Shown piece by piece: positions 10,747-23,330 of a stretch of DNA of 64,000 nt (position 1 is the stretch's first letter; each line of letters opens with the position of its first letter). The position numbers and the translations under genes are program-made. The notes under the pieces are model-generated. The model was not told the DNA's origin. It saw only the letters and a program-made list of their open reading frames with translations, and made no database searches. This stretch comes from Pyronema omphalodes (lineage: Eukaryota > Ascomycota > Pezizomycetes > Pezizales > Pyronemataceae): positions 1,116,001-1,180,000 of the forward strand of contig JAJJXM010000002.1 of assembly GCA_024516155.1 (NCBI GenBank), in the 5' to 3' direction.

Positions 10747-12731
10747 ATGGAATCCAACCAAAGGCTTTCCATCGCCCGCGCATACGCCGCGACTGCAGGT
10801 TTACAGTACTACACGTCCCTAAACGACATAACGAAAATGAATGGCAATATCGCTATGCCGCTGATGCGGTATATAACATCTATTCACAACGCGATACCTA
10901 TATCGGCTGTGATTCTAGCACAGTCTCCTTACCCCAGCAACATTCATCCATTTATAGGATCTGCCTTGGCGTTCAACCCAGCCGACCTTCTCTCTTACGT
11001 TCCACCAACCGTGGAGGTGATTGCCAATGATCTTTTCGTCACCCATGGACTCAAGAGAGAGAAGACTATAGATTGGATCAACCACGGATGGGAACATCTC
11101 CAGAAGGGTGTGGTGTTGCTCGACGCTCGTATCACCCATCATTCGTCTGAGAAAGCGGATGAGGAGTGTACAAGAACCGCAGAGTACATAAAGGAACTAA
11201 TACTGCTGAGTGCGTTTCGTGGTCAAGACGAAATCACCATCGTTGCCCTTGGTAAGGTGGCCCAGGATACCATCTCGAGTATCAGATCAGAGGACATTAA
11301 GTTCATGGCAGCTAGTAGCGTTGCTCCTGTCTTCGTTCCTGGACAAGATAAGAATAATCTACAGTCGCCCTCGTGCAACCTTGGCAACGAAGATAATATC
11401 TACGGCATTGAATCGAAGGAAATTAAGGTCATCCTAGCTAGCAGCTACCATCCTACCTTTTTTGCTAGGCGACACAGTGATCTGAAATCGCCCTCTTGTA
11501 CCCTTAATAACTTCGCTACATCAAGGGCTCTTTTCAACATAATCATGAGAAGCCGGCGACAGTACCGGGGAGCGCCCAAGGAGACCCCTCAGTTAAATGA
11601 CCCAAGCATGGAATTGGGGAAGTCGGCCATTGCATGTGCGCAGAGAATGAGGGAGATCGTTAGAATTCTCCAATTAGAGACAAAACCCACAATCTCAAAG
11701 GATTACCTTACTGATCTCCTCAACAACATGGCAGAGGATATCGCTTACCTTGGGATAGGCGCTCTCAAGGCAGAGGTTACCATCCGTCATGGCTCATGAC
11801 CACCGGGCGAAACATCAAAGTTGAATATCGCCAAAATCTTGGCTGTCTCTGGATATGAGAAGAATATGAAAGAGACTGCTGCGATGCTCAAGAAGAGGAA
11901 GAACGATGATATTCAAAAAGATAATTTCATTGAACTTTTCCAAACCATGGCCATGGCTCTGATGCGACTCGCAACTAGTTCTGACGAAGAATGGTTCAGC
12001 AACAGGGAACATAGCCGCGCCACAGCCGAGTCTATCGCTAAAATCTCGCCTGCCTCTTACTTTGGAACCAATATGAAGGAGATTTCCGAAGTACTTAAAA
12101 ACGAAATTCAAAGGTTCCCTATGGAATGTGCCAAAGATCTCAGCGGCCTTATTGATCTCTTTGATACCACCGGAGAGGCGGCCCTTCGTCTAGGAATCGG
12201 TACTAACACGTCCTTAAAAAATATGGCTGTGGTAACTGATCGTCTACTCGTGTTTGAAGACTCGGACTCCGAGGAAGAGCCCGAAGATGAAGACATGGAA
12301 CAAACAACCAGTCCATCAATTTCTTCTACCCCTCCGAGCTTATCTTCTGAGTCCTCCGCCTACCTTGCTCCCGAAATCGAAAACCTCACTATCTCAACCC
12401 CCCCGCAGCCCTCCCTATGTACACAGCATACATCAAATACAAAGCCAATATCACATCAATCACCACCCCCCAATGACAAGCCGTATATAGCAGACCGCCC
12501 CGAAAAAAAAAAAACAACCTTCTCACACCCCAAATATTGATGAACCTAAAATTCTCCACGTCCTATGACCTGGTATCACAATCACAAGCGCTCCTACATT
12601 TCGGGGCGTCCACTGATACCCAAGAATCGGAGATCAACTCCCAGAAACGTCACGAGGAATCCATTGCTCTATTAAGAGAGCTTATAGATATGATGAAGTC
12701 CAGTCAAAACAGCTCATCTCGTTCCCTGTAG
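10747..12731 (+). CDS. Uracil-DNA-glycosylase-like protein with repeat tail; frame interrupted
   Basis: The first open frame, 10747-11799, encodes 350 residues. Features resembling the UDG fold occur in order: ILAQSPYP and ALAFNP (~57-78), GVVLLDARIT (~121-130), IVALGKVAQD (~165-174) and SSYHPTF (~232-238). UDGs remove uracil from DNA; the usual catalytic residues are only partly preserved, so activity is uncertain. Residues ~184-221 and ~224-262 are an internal duplication: ASSVAPVF...QSPSCNL against ASSYHPTF...KSPSCTL, and the first copy lacks the Tyr-His pair. A TGA at 11797-11799 stops the frame, but the same frame stays open to 12540. Degenerate helical repeats of ~55-60 residues (pattern A..I/M..., ending LG/LA) lie on both sides of the TGA. 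After an acidic, Ser/Pro-rich part, a 12-A run near 12503 separates this frame from a coiled-coil-like end (to 12731) in another frame. It may be a pseudogene, a readthrough gene, or a gene with a ~45-base intron over the TGA. Confidence 0.5.
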
Positions 12732-13486
12732 AAAGTCAGCAAGAACCCCCAATCTTCCTCCTTCAGCGGAGGTGTCGACTATCTTCAATGCATCAATCGA
12801 CTTATCTACACAACGTAATATCCATCTTATTATAGTAACTGGTATCTCTGCATCCTACTTCGAGTCACTTCTTCGACGATACTCATTATCTCAGCAAATT
12901 CGCTATGCCTGCGAACCAAGCACCTTATTTCAGGAACTTATATGTATATTTCTATAAGAAACTCTACCAAATTTCTTTTGTTTTTTTTTTGTATTTTTTG
13001 TATTTTTTTACTGGGGAGGGGAAGGTTGTCTCGTACTTTTGTAATGCTTTACTTCCGCCGGTCCATCTTAACCCACTCATACCATTTCCCACAAACCAAA
13101 CTTCAAGAATACCCACCAGTCTACATATCAAGAAAATCCCCCAACAATCGCACACCGAGTGATTCACTATGCAAATCAGGGTTAGGTATACTATCATCAC
13201 AATCACCTGCAACACTGCACATCAGGACTAGCGTAAATCTTCCATTCATTAGCGTTGAATCAACTAATCCTTGTCGAAAAAAGTTCACGTCTTCCTTCTG
13301 TCTATCGTGAGCCCACCACACTTCTACTACGAAAAGGCAATATCACGTCCTCCCCACCCACTCACTCACTTACCTTACTCACTCTAAGAATCCGGTAACT
13401 CAATAATCCGGTAACAGAAATTTACAACGCATCAACCAACCCTTGCGACAGGAACAGCGACAGCCACCCCCCCTCTCCCCCCCACA
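12732..13486. other. Intergenic; putative ESF1 promoter
   Basis: No supported gene. The last ~100 bases before the ESF1 start are pyrimidine-rich and contain a repeated AATCCGGTAAC (13389-13416), a plausible but unproven promoter element. Confidence 0.4.
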
Positions 13487-15625
13487 ATGCCAGCCAAAGA
13501 TAAGGCCCCCAAGGCCCAGCGCCCACCCCGCGACACCGCCCCCGTCACAACCGATAGTCGCTTCTCGATAATCCATAGCGACCCACGTTTCGCACCCCCC
13601 AAGAAAAAGGATACCACCATCAAACTTGACGATCGGTTCAGGACTGTGCTTTCGGATCCGAAGTTTTCGTCTAAGGCGCCCAGAGTCGATCGGTATGGAA
13701 GGAAGTTACCGAAGGGAAATGCGAAGGAGGAGTTGTCTAGGTTTTATCGGGTTGAGAGTGATACCGAAGGGGAGGAGGATGATGAGAGTGAGGATGAGGA
13801 GGAGGATGAGGCTGCTGCTCCCAGATTCGATCCGGCGAGAGGAGAGGGCTTGGTTGATACGGATGATAGTGATGATAGTGATGAAGATGAGCCGGAAATT
13901 ACTATGGAGGAAGGAGTCGAGGAGGAAAGAAAAGTTGAGGATGAGATCCCGACTGGTGAGGTTACCAAGAGAATCGCTTGTGTTAACTTGGATTGGGATA
14001 ATGTTCGTGCGGTGGATTTGATGAAGGCTTTTTCTTCATTTGCTCCTTCTGGTGGACGAGTTGTGAAGGTTACGGTTTACCCGTCTGAGTTTGGTAAAGA
14101 GAGGATGCAGAGAGAGGAATTGGAAGGACCACCAAGAGAGATTTTCGCAAAGGATAAACCAGATGAAGATGGATACTTGGGCCCTGATGAATCGGACGAT
14201 GAGGAGGTGGACGAGAAAACCGTTATCAAGGAGGACAAAGGAGAGGAGTTCGACAGTGCTAAACTCCGAAAGTATCAGCTGGAAAGACTCAGATACTACT
14301 ATGCAGTGGTGGAATGTGATTCCGAAAGAACCGCTCAGCATATCTACGAGAACTGTGACGGAGCAGAATACGAAGCTAGCGCCAACTTTTTCGACCTTAG
14401 ATTCATCCCAGAGGAAGTAAGCTTTGAGGATGATGAGCCAAGAGATATCTGTGATAAGGAACCTACTGAATATGCACCTCAGGAATTCGTTACTGATGTA
14501 AGTTTCTCCCTATCCCTTTCAACCTATCAAATGGCTAATGATATACCATAGGCACTTCAGCACTCCAAGGTGAAGCTCACCTGGGACGCCGACGACACCC
14601 AACGTAAGCTAGCCGCCAAAAAAGCTTTCTCTCAACGCGACATCGAAGAAACCGAGCTCAAAGCCTATCTCGCCAGTGACTCCGAATCCGACATGGATGA
14701 CAAAGACAAAGCCGCCGAGAAATACCGCGCCTTACTCGGAGGACTTACATTCGGAGGAAAGACCAAGAACGAACCCACCGGCGAGATGGAGGTTACCTTC
14801 ACCACTGGATTAGATAAAGACAAGGACGGCGGAAAAGTTTTGGAGCTAGAGGAGACTACGATTGAGAAATACAAGCGGAAGGAGAAGGAGCGTCGCGAGG
14901 CACGGAAGCAGAGAAACAAGAACAAGAACACTGAAGAAGGCGAGAAGGAAGAAGAGGAACCCAAGGAGGCAGAGGAGAAACCCGGTAAAGGCAAGAAGGG
15001 TAAGAAAGACAACAAAAAACCTTCCAAGCCAGAACCAGAAGAAGAAAAACTCGACCAAGCCGCCATTGATCTCGGATTCGACGACCCCTTCTTCGCTGAA
15101 CCTGCCGCCAGTAACGCTGCTCTGAAGAAAGCTGAAAAGGAAAAGAAACGTCAAGCTAAGCAGGCTGAAGCTGCTGAAAAGGAATCTAAGCGCGCGGAAT
15201 TGGAATTGCTTATGGCGGATGATGATAACATCCTCGGACGCGATGGAAAGAAGCTTTCTCATTTCGATATGAAAACTATTGTCAAAGCCGAGAAACAGAA
15301 GAAGATCAAAAAGGCGAAACATAAGAAAGACCTCAAGGAAGCTGAAGGTCTTCAGGAAGACTTCAAGATTGATGTTAAGGATGAACGTTTCAAGGCTGTG
15401 TTTGAAAGACATGATTTCGCTATTGATCCAACGAATGCTAGGTTTATGAAAACCGAAGCTACGAAGAAGATCTTGGAGGAGAAGAGAAAGAGAGCGGCTG
15501 GAAGAGATTTGGATGCTCCGGAGGAGGAACATCAGGCGAAGAAAACTAAGACGGAGAATAAGCCGAAGAAGAGTGAAGCTATGAGCTTGGTTGAGAAACT
15601 TAAGCGTAAAGCTGGAAAAGTATGA
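13487..15625 (+). CDS. ESF1: Pre-rRNA processing protein Esf1
   Basis: Two exons (13487-14497 and 14552-15625; intron GTAAGT...ATAG, phase 0) encode 694 residues. Esf1 is a nucleolar protein needed for early 18S pre-rRNA processing in the small-subunit processome. The N-terminus carries the family's repeated D(S/D)RF/DPRF motifs (DSRFSIIHSDPRF, DDRFRTVLSDPKF), then RVDRYGRKLPK and long acidic Ser/Asp/Glu tracts. The middle is the conserved RNA-recognition-like region (IACVNLDWDNVRAVDLM, then RYYYAVVECDSERTAQHIY). The tail is Lys/Glu-rich coiled coil and ends in the NUC153 motif (DERFKAVFERHDFAIDPTNA...). Length and order match the family. The frame is intact. Confidence 0.93.
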
Positions 15626-16005
15626 TTTAACTACACTACATGGTGCTGTAGATGTGGAATATGTATAATATTGGTGGTTTATAGTCGGGTTTTTCTTACA
15701 TCTTTTGGGTTGGGTATTAAAAAAGCTTTTTTGTTTTCTCTTTTTCTCCTTTCTCCTTTCTCCTTTTTTTTGCAAGAAATATGACGTACAAAGTGTTCCC
15801 GCAACGAAAATCATTGAAAATTAACGAAAATCATCAGCACGGAATAGCCACTATAAGTATTGACCCAAAAACTTTACATGGATATTACTTGTGAGCCGCA
15901 GTAAACTTGGTACCTGGTACATGGTACTTGTCATCCACTACCACATACTATCACACACTACCACCAGCTAGCACAGGTCATCAAAGTCCTGAAAACTCTA
16001 CCAAT

Positions 16006-16072
16006 CTCTTCACGAAGCCAATCTCTCCACGAAGCCAATCTCTTCACGAAGCCAATCTCTTCACGAAGCCTT
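16006..16072. repeat. 17-bp tandem repeat
   Basis: Four nearly identical copies of a unit close to CTCTTCACGAAGCCAAT. Each unit contains a short palindrome (CTTCACGAAG). Confidence 0.85.
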
Positions 16073-16749
16073 TCAAGTCGATATCAAACACTACGCTTCA
16101 AACCTCATGATCTTTGGAAATTTCCAAGTTGTAGCCTGTAGCCTGTATCCGAAAGATGAATGATAATACCATGATTACCATGATTCTAATTTTGTGGTTG
16201 ATGTAAACAATCCCAGAAATCCCAGAAATCCCAGAAATGTAAGTATCGTCAGTATTGGCGGTAATACTAGGTTTCTGGGGAAAAACATGGAAGGGAGTGA
16301 AGGAAATAAAATGGAAGAAAATGAAAGAAAATGAAGGAAAGGAAGGAAAGGAAAGGAAAGGGAAGGGAAGGAAAGGAAAGGGAACAAAAGAAAAGAAAAA
16401 ATAGTTTAAAACGGAGATGACGAAGGTTACGAAAGTTGCGAAGGTTCCAAAGTTACGAAGGTGACGAAGGAAGGAGCTGCTTAAAGAGCTGCTTAAAGAA
16501 GAGACCTGCAGACCTGCAGACCTGCAGACCAAAAACTGTAGACCGAAGACTTCTGACAACCAACAAAGAAAGATTATCAAGGATTTATCTGTATGTGTAA
16601 TGCTTATCGCCATCTTCTCCGGATCTTGAAAATCAAATCGAAGACTGCAAAATCTAAAAGCGAGAGAGCTGTGGAATGGGAAGAAATCTCGTGGCTCTTG
16701 GGGATAATGGGGAAGAATCATGCGTAATGGGTAACGGGGAATTAGAAAT

Positions 16750-16972
16750 GATGGAGAATAAGATGGAGAATAAGATGGAGAATAAGAATTAGAAAAGAAT
16801 TAGAAGAGATGGAGAATTAGAAATGATGGAGAATAAGATGGAGAATAAGATGGAGAATTAGAAATGATGGAGAATAAGATGGAGAATAAGATGGAGAATA
16901 AGATGGAGAATAAGATGAAGAATAAGATGGAGAATAAGAATTAGAAAAGAATTAGAAATGATGGAGAATAAA
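16750..16972. repeat. 12-bp minisatellite ATGGAGAATAAG
   Basis: Many copies of ATGGAGAATAAG, broken in places by a related AATTAGAAA variant, over ~220 bases. It is purine-rich on the + strand. Confidence 0.85.
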
Positions 16973-18948
16973 GCAAAGTAAAGTAAAGTAAAGTAAAGTG
17001 TTGGAAGATTGCCGAGAACAGGCAATCTAGCTTGTCGGAACAAGGTCCTTGAGTTTGCTCAAGCCGATCCTTGTGGGGGACCAAGTGGGACACCAAACGG
17101 GATTTGATCAGGAGGATGAGACCAGCCGACATTTCTACTATATATAATGCCTCCTCTGTATCGTCATCATTATCTACAATAGAATCGTCTGTCTCTCCCT
17201 GTGCTTTCTTACATAAAGCAAAGAAAAGTAAAGAAAAGAAAAGAAAAGCTATTTATGACCTTTGTGCCAGGTAAGAACACTTCTTAAGATTCTTAAGAAG
17301 CCGGGTGAGGTATGAGTTACTACTGTAGCTGGACTAGAAATATCTGGAACTGGGGGAGGGGAGAGGGGTTTGGATGGATTTTATTGTGGATTGCGGCTTG
17401 TGGCTTGTGGCTTGTGGGTTGTTATTTGTTGGTTGTTGGTTATGGTTTTTGTTTATGTAGTTGGTTGGTTGGATGGATGTTTTTCTTAGATCGCTTGAAT
17501 TGGATTGAATTGGATTCGACTGGCTTGGACTGGCTTTGCTTCGGGACCATGGGGCATCAAAAAAAAAACCCCCCCCCCCCATTTTCTGTTTTTTTTTTTT
17601 GTTTCTCGTTGTTTTATCTACATATCTTTGTAAATCTATCGATTAGCTATCAGTAGTATTCGGAACTGACGACGATATTGTTCGTCATCAGGAAATGTGC
17701 ATGTGTTGTTTCAACTTTCCACAACTTACAAGCACTCCAAGCACTTCAAAAGCTTGGTGAAAGCTTAGTTGTCTAGTAACCTTAGCTTAATGTTTATCAC
17801 TTCCATTTCTAGTATAGTCCACGCTTCTAATCCTTATTCAGATCTAGTTTCCTCGTCAACTTCATACATAGGCTTGTGTAACCTGTAACCTGTAACTCGT
17901 GCAGCGGCCAGCCCGTTTGCTGGCCTTATGTACTTGTCTAAAGGGGTTCGCTAGCCACCACCTTTAGGCACGAGTATCGCCTTATGTATACTAGCTAGCC
18001 CTGTGTAACCCCTTCCCTTAGCCCCGTGTAACCCATTCCGTGTAACCGTCATGATGTCATCGGATAACGCGTGCCGGTCTTTCAAGCCTTGAATCCCCTA
18101 TTCATTCTCTGATAAATGATTCCGAAGACCTCCGATATACGAGAATTGTTAAAATTTCAAGAGGACAGAGCGAGCGAGACGGAGCGAGAATTAATAGGGA
18201 GTAGGGAAGGAACGATGGAAACGGAATGCACTGTGCTGTGCTGTGCTGTGCGGAGTTGCGATCTGTGATCTGTGATCTGTGGACTGTGAACTGTGGATTG
18301 TGGATTGTTACGGACAGCTACGGGCTACAGGCTTCGATAATGGTTAGTGCGCGATTAAATTGTGGGTTTTGTGATAGCTGAGCGCTCGAAGCTTTCTTTG
18401 TATAGAAACACCGCACCGCAGACTGTAAAGATAGGGATAGGGATACATAGGGCCACGCCAGGAATAGCATAGAGATCTGATTTCTGATTTCGGATTGCCG
18501 TTTGGTCCCCTTCCTCAGTTGTCGCTTAAGAAAGAGGAAAAGGAAAAGGATCAGAGGAGCTAGAAAACGGAAAATTCCAGGTTGGGTTACGCATTTATCT
18601 TGGGCGTAGATAGAGAGATCGTTTTTTGACGTTTACGTTTTCGTTTAAGTTTATGTGACGTTGTTGCTGGAACTTATTTTACTCAACTTGCCCAAAAACG
18701 TCACGGTTCCAATACAGCTCTTGCTATACCTGCTACTGCTACAGCTGTTGGGTCTGATACTGCGTATAGCTGCTGCTACTTTACTCTTCTGTGCTCCTTT
18801 CCTTGCTTTGCTTTGCTTGATCTTCAATCTTCAACTTCAACCCTCCACTACCCTCCCTTCCCCTCCCCTCCGCCTTCGCTTCGCCTCGCTTCCATCTCCG
18901 TATCGCGAGCAACAAACAGAAACAACATACCACAAAACAACACCCAAG

Positions 18949-21589
18949 ATGATGCGGCAAAGAGTCCTTTCTTCTCTCTCCACCGGTCGCATCGCCGCTC
19001 CAAGTCTCGTGCGAACCCTACGAACCACCTCGACATCCTCCATTTCCCCGTTATCACGACCAATCCTGCGGACTCGATTAGCTTCACCATTTTTCGAGCA
19101 TCTACAGCAGCAACAAAAACAGCAGTGTCGTAGTTTCTCCTCCTCAACACCCGGATCAGACCCCTCAACATCGTCAACATCATCATCACCAACAGACCCC
19201 CCACAACTCCCACTCCGCGAAAGAAGTAAATTTGTCAAAGGATGTCTAAAAGTCTTTGCATTCACGGGATTCGCTTGCTTAACACTATCAGGAGCTGTAC
19301 TGGCATTCTTCTTGTATGATGCTTCTACTTATAAGGAATATATTGATGAACATGATATTGGGGTTCCGGCTATTGCTTTGAATCCTAGGAGAGGTGGTCC
19401 GAAGAATTTACCGATTGCGGAGGTCTTGGTATGTGCATGCTCTTGGGATGTGGGATTTTCGGCTTTGCAGCTTTGCGGCTTTGCGGCTTTGCGAGCTTCC
19501 TTGCCTTGCTGCCTTCGCAAGCTATGGAGGTATCATGGACAATGGACGCTAATGAACTATGATGCTATAGGTTGACGATTGCGACGGAACAGAAATGTTA
19601 GCCCAAAAAGACAAGCCAAGACTCGTAATTCTAGGATGCGGCTGGGGATCCGTAGCGCTTCTCAAAAACATCAATCCCGAAAACTATCATATTACAGTTA
19701 TTTCGCCTTCCAACTACTTTTTGTACACCCCGCTTTTGCCTTCGGCTACTGTGGGAACTTTGGAAGTCAGAAGCTTGATTGAACCTATTAGAAGAATCAC
19801 TTCAGATGTTAAAGGTCACTTTATGAAGGCTACTGCCGAGGATGTTTGCTTCTCTGAAAAATTGGTAGAGGTTAGTCAGGTTATGCCGGATGGTGAGGAG
19901 AGGAGGTTCTATGTTCCGTATGATAAGTTGGTCGTTGGTGTCGGTATGTTTTTACCCCGCAATTCGAGATTCGCGAAATCTTGTGGAACCTTGCGCGCTC
20001 TGGTCATGGGGTCATATGAGGGCTAATTGAATGATAGGATCAATTACGAGAACTCATGGTGTTGAGGGATTGCAATACGTCAATTACCTGAAATCGGTCA
20101 ATGACGCACGCTTGATTAGATCAAAGGTTATTGAAAACTTTGAGCAGGCGTGTTTACCTACTACTAGCGATGAAGAGAGGAGGAGATTGTTGAGTTTTGT
20201 TGTTTGTGGTGGTGGACCAACTGGAGTTGAGGTAAGCTGAGATATGAGGTTCCCCTTGCCGCGGGGTTGTTTTTGCATTCCCGGAATGCATGCCCCGCAT
20301 GATGCCCTTTTCGCCTTCCTGCACTCCCCGCAAAATGCCCTTCCGGCGGGGTGCATTACCTGTTCCCGCAGTGCATTTCCAGCCCGCAAATGAAACTCAG
20401 CCCCCGCAAGTGTGAATTTACACAGTTTCTAACACCGATGTTTTAGTTCGCCGCCGAGCTCTTTGACATGCTCAACGAAGACCTTGCCCAGAAATACCCC
20501 CGAATTCTCCGAAATGAAGTCTCTGTGCACATCGTGCAATCGCGTTCCCACATCCTAAACACCTATGACGAAGCTTTATCTCGCTACGCTGAAGAGAAAT
20601 TCGCCCGCAACCAGATCGACGTGTTGACCGACGCCAGAGTCTCTCGTATCGAGAAAGACAAAGTAATCTTCACCCAGACCGACCCCGAAACGCACACGAC
20701 CGTGACCAAGGAACTTCCCTATGGTCTTTGCCTTTGGTCCACCGGTGTCGCTCAAACCGAATTTGCTCAACGTATTGCGAACAAAATTGAGGTCCAGAAG
20801 AATTCTCATGCTTTGGAAACTGACCCCCATTTGAGACTCCTTGGTACTCCCTTGGGCGATGTTTACTGTATTGGAGATTGCTCAACTGTTCAAAACAACA
20901 TCACTGCGCATATTACGGAATTCGTTCGCCACATTGCTTGGGAGAATGGAATTAAAGATGAGCGCAATATCAACCTTACCTTTTCTCAGTGGAGGAGTGT
21001 GGTTCCCAGAATCAAGCGTCGTTTCCCACAGACTTGTGACCATTTGAGACGGTTGGACAAGTTGTTTGAAGAATACGACCAGGACCGTTCCGGAACTTTG
21101 GATTTCGACGAATTGAAGAAGCTCTTGGAGCAAATTGACGCCAAACTAACCTCTTTACCAGCTACTGCTCAGAGGGCGCATCAGCAGGGAGAATATCTTG
21201 CCAAGAAATTCAATATCCTAGCCAGAGCAGCTCCAGGATTGGAGTTAAACCAGATTCAGAATGGAGATGTTGATGAGGCGGTTTACAAGGCGTTTGAATA
21301 TAAGCACTTGGGAAGTTTGGCTTATATTGGAAATGCGGCGGTGTTTGATTGGGGTAATGGAATTAATGCTGGGGGTGGAATCATCTACTTGTATATTTGG
21401 AGAAGTGTTTACTTTGCTCAGTCGGTATCTATGAGGACTCGGATGTTGATGGCTATGGATTGGACTAAGAGGGCGTTGTTTGGAAGAGGTATGAAGATGC
21501 TTTCCGCCCCCCCCCCCCCCCCACCTTGAACGTGTGGATAGAGAATGCTTTGCTAATATGCGGTCTTTACAGATTTGATGAACTTTTAA
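18949..21589 (+). CDS. External alternative NADH dehydrogenase with EF-hand
   Basis: Five exons: 18949-19428, 19571-19943, 20038-20231, 20447-21488, 21573-21589; 701 residues. It is a rotenone-insensitive type-II NADH:ubiquinone oxidoreductase of the mitochondrial inner membrane. Residues ~1-95 are a Ser/Arg-rich targeting sequence, and ~100-123 a membrane segment. VILGCGWGSVALL (~179-191) is the first dinucleotide-binding motif (FAD), and FVVCGGGPTGVEFAAEL (spanning intron 3) the second (NADH). GDVYCIGDCS is the conserved flavin-contact region. An EF-hand loop at ~560-571 (DQDRSGTLDFDE) has the Asp/Asp/Ser/Glu ligands, typical of Ca2+-dependent external enzymes such as Neurospora NDE1. The conserved C-terminal KRALFGRDLMNF is split by the last intron, which confirms the 17-base final exon. 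The second ATG directly follows the first. Confidence 0.93.
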
Positions 21590-23330
21590 ATACCAAAATT
21601 GGAATCATTTCCAGAGCAACGGGGTGGAATTGGGGCGGGGGAGGGGGGTGGGGGTCTGGGTGTAGGTGTGGATAAAGGATGTTGCAGAAAGTGAAGGATA
21701 TGGTCGGGAATAAGCATGGGATATAGGATGGGATATAGACACAGCCTTGGGAGATTTTTTTTTGTGCTTGGGTGGTTGTCTCGGGAATCTTTTGGATACT
21801 TTTATCAATCTTTGTCATTTTTAGTTTTTAGTTTTCGATTTCTTAGGGATTCTTTTTTTGGGCGTTATTTTATCTTGTTTTTTTTTCGACTACTTTTTTT
21901 TTCTTGAATACTTTTTTTTTCTTGACTGCTTTTTTTGAATGCGTTTTTTGTGAATAGCTGATAAAGTTATAAAGATATGTTTATTGAACTTGATTTCCTT
22001 TCTCTTTCTGGTTGTTGATTTTTTTCTACTCAGCGATAATAGTTGACTGGTAAATGTTTCGCACTCAATTTTCGTTGCTTCATTGACCTTTTACCTTCTA
22101 CCTTCTACCTTCTTGCTTATTCCTCTTCTCTCCTTTTTTTTTTTTTTTTTTTTTTCGTCTTTCATTTTCCTTATTCCTTATTCCTTATTCCTTATTCTAT
22201 TTTCCTCTTTCCTCTTTCCCTTTCTTCTTTTTCCTATTTGTTCTTTTTCCTATTTGTTCTTTTTCCTATTTGTTCTTTTTTTTTTTTTTTTTTTCCTTCA
22301 TCCTCTCCCTTTTCCTCTTCCTCTTTTCTTTACCTTATCTTTCTTGTTTTGCCTATCCTTATCTTTCTTGTTTTACCTATCCTTCTCCCCGGGATATATC
22401 ATGTATACAAGCCAGGATCATTTCCCAGGACATTCGAACGGTACATGAAGAAGTAGGACTCAACAAAGGTATTACACAGACTACAGTCGTCTTTCATATT
22501 ATCCGGGGCTTTGAAAAAATGGTCACCAGTGTTGTGAGTTGAAAAGAAAATAAGAGTATATTTTGAAAGATGAAACGATTGATGATTCATAAGGATGGTC
22601 CAAACTACGAAACATCAAGTCAAACGTTTTCTCGTTCGTTTTCCAGTTGAAAAATAAATTTAAAAAGAAGAAGTTAAGAAAAAAGCAACAAGAAGGCATC
22701 AATCTCACGCACTAGAAATGAATATTCTTCAAACAAAAGACTTTTTAATACCTCATTTTAATTAGCTCTCTAATATACATGCTCAATACTACAGCAAGCC
22801 GAACATCGTACTCCCAAAACAAAAACAATAAACAGAAAAATCACCAACAAGAATCAGTAGAAAAAACAAAAAGAACAATACTAATAATAGCGATAAAGAC
22901 ACCCCTGGACAGTGTAACATTTTTCTTGATCTGAGCTTCTTCGCCCCGTCGTTGTTGATCTCCCCGTTGACTCCCCATCCTTCATAACCATGTCTTGACA
23001 TCATATCCCCAATATTCGATCTTACTGATTGAATCGTATTAAACCATCCAGTCATATCCAGTGAAAAACACTGCCCAAAATTACGCGAATGGAGTAGAAA
23101 ATAAAAAGTGAACATCAAAATGAAACCCCCCTCCTCTCCCTTCGCCCCCAAAGTTAAACAACATGACTTCGTTTTAGAGCAGGTGTCTGTTTCAAGGTAC
23201 CATGATTTGAACTTCTCTTTGTCACAGTTCGAAAGTCATTAGTACTCACAACGGTCCGCAGGTTACTTTTCACTGAGCCGGAGGGTATTGCTACCCGAAG
23301 ATCGTAGGTCCCACGAGCAGTAGGGGAAAT
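21590..23330. other. Intergenic with pyrimidine-rich tract
   Basis: No supported gene. The start holds the 3' flank of the NADH dehydrogenase gene and T-rich tracts; 22082-22388 is an extreme pyrimidine tract (listed). Long apparent frames inside it are low-complexity Phe/Ser/Leu translations and not genes. Confidence 0.55.
22082..22388. repeat. ~300-bp polypyrimidine tract
   Basis: The + strand is almost only C and T, with repeats of TTCCTTA, TTTTTCCTATTTG and TTATCTTTCTTGTTTTGCCTA, and two long T runs. Confidence 0.85.

Larger units (their letters stand above)
15626..18948. other. Long intergenic region with minisatellites
   Basis: No recognisable gene. It contains a 17-bp tandem repeat (16006-16072), purine-rich GGAAAGGAA tracts (about 16270-16390), a 12-bp minisatellite (16750-16972), a GTAACC/GTAACTC repeat near 17879-17900 and short GTGCTGT and ATCTGTG repeats near 18230-18300. 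The last ~300 bases are probably the leader of the NADH dehydrogenase gene, with pyrimidine-rich CTC/TTC sequence just before the ATG. Confidence 0.5.

Noticed and set aside
14846..15814. Minus-strand open frame of 322 codons
   Set aside because: Phe/Leu/Ser-rich translation produced by the Lys/Glu-rich ESF1 coding sequence on the other strand.
18655..18948. Upstream extension of the NADH dehydrogenase frame encoding a hydrophobic stretch
   Set aside because: It has no ATG, and the targeting sequence starts naturally at the ATG at 18949.
22043..22456. 137-codon frame rich in Phe, Ser and Leu resembling a membrane protein
   Set aside because: Translation of the polypyrimidine tract; all three frames are open for the same reason.
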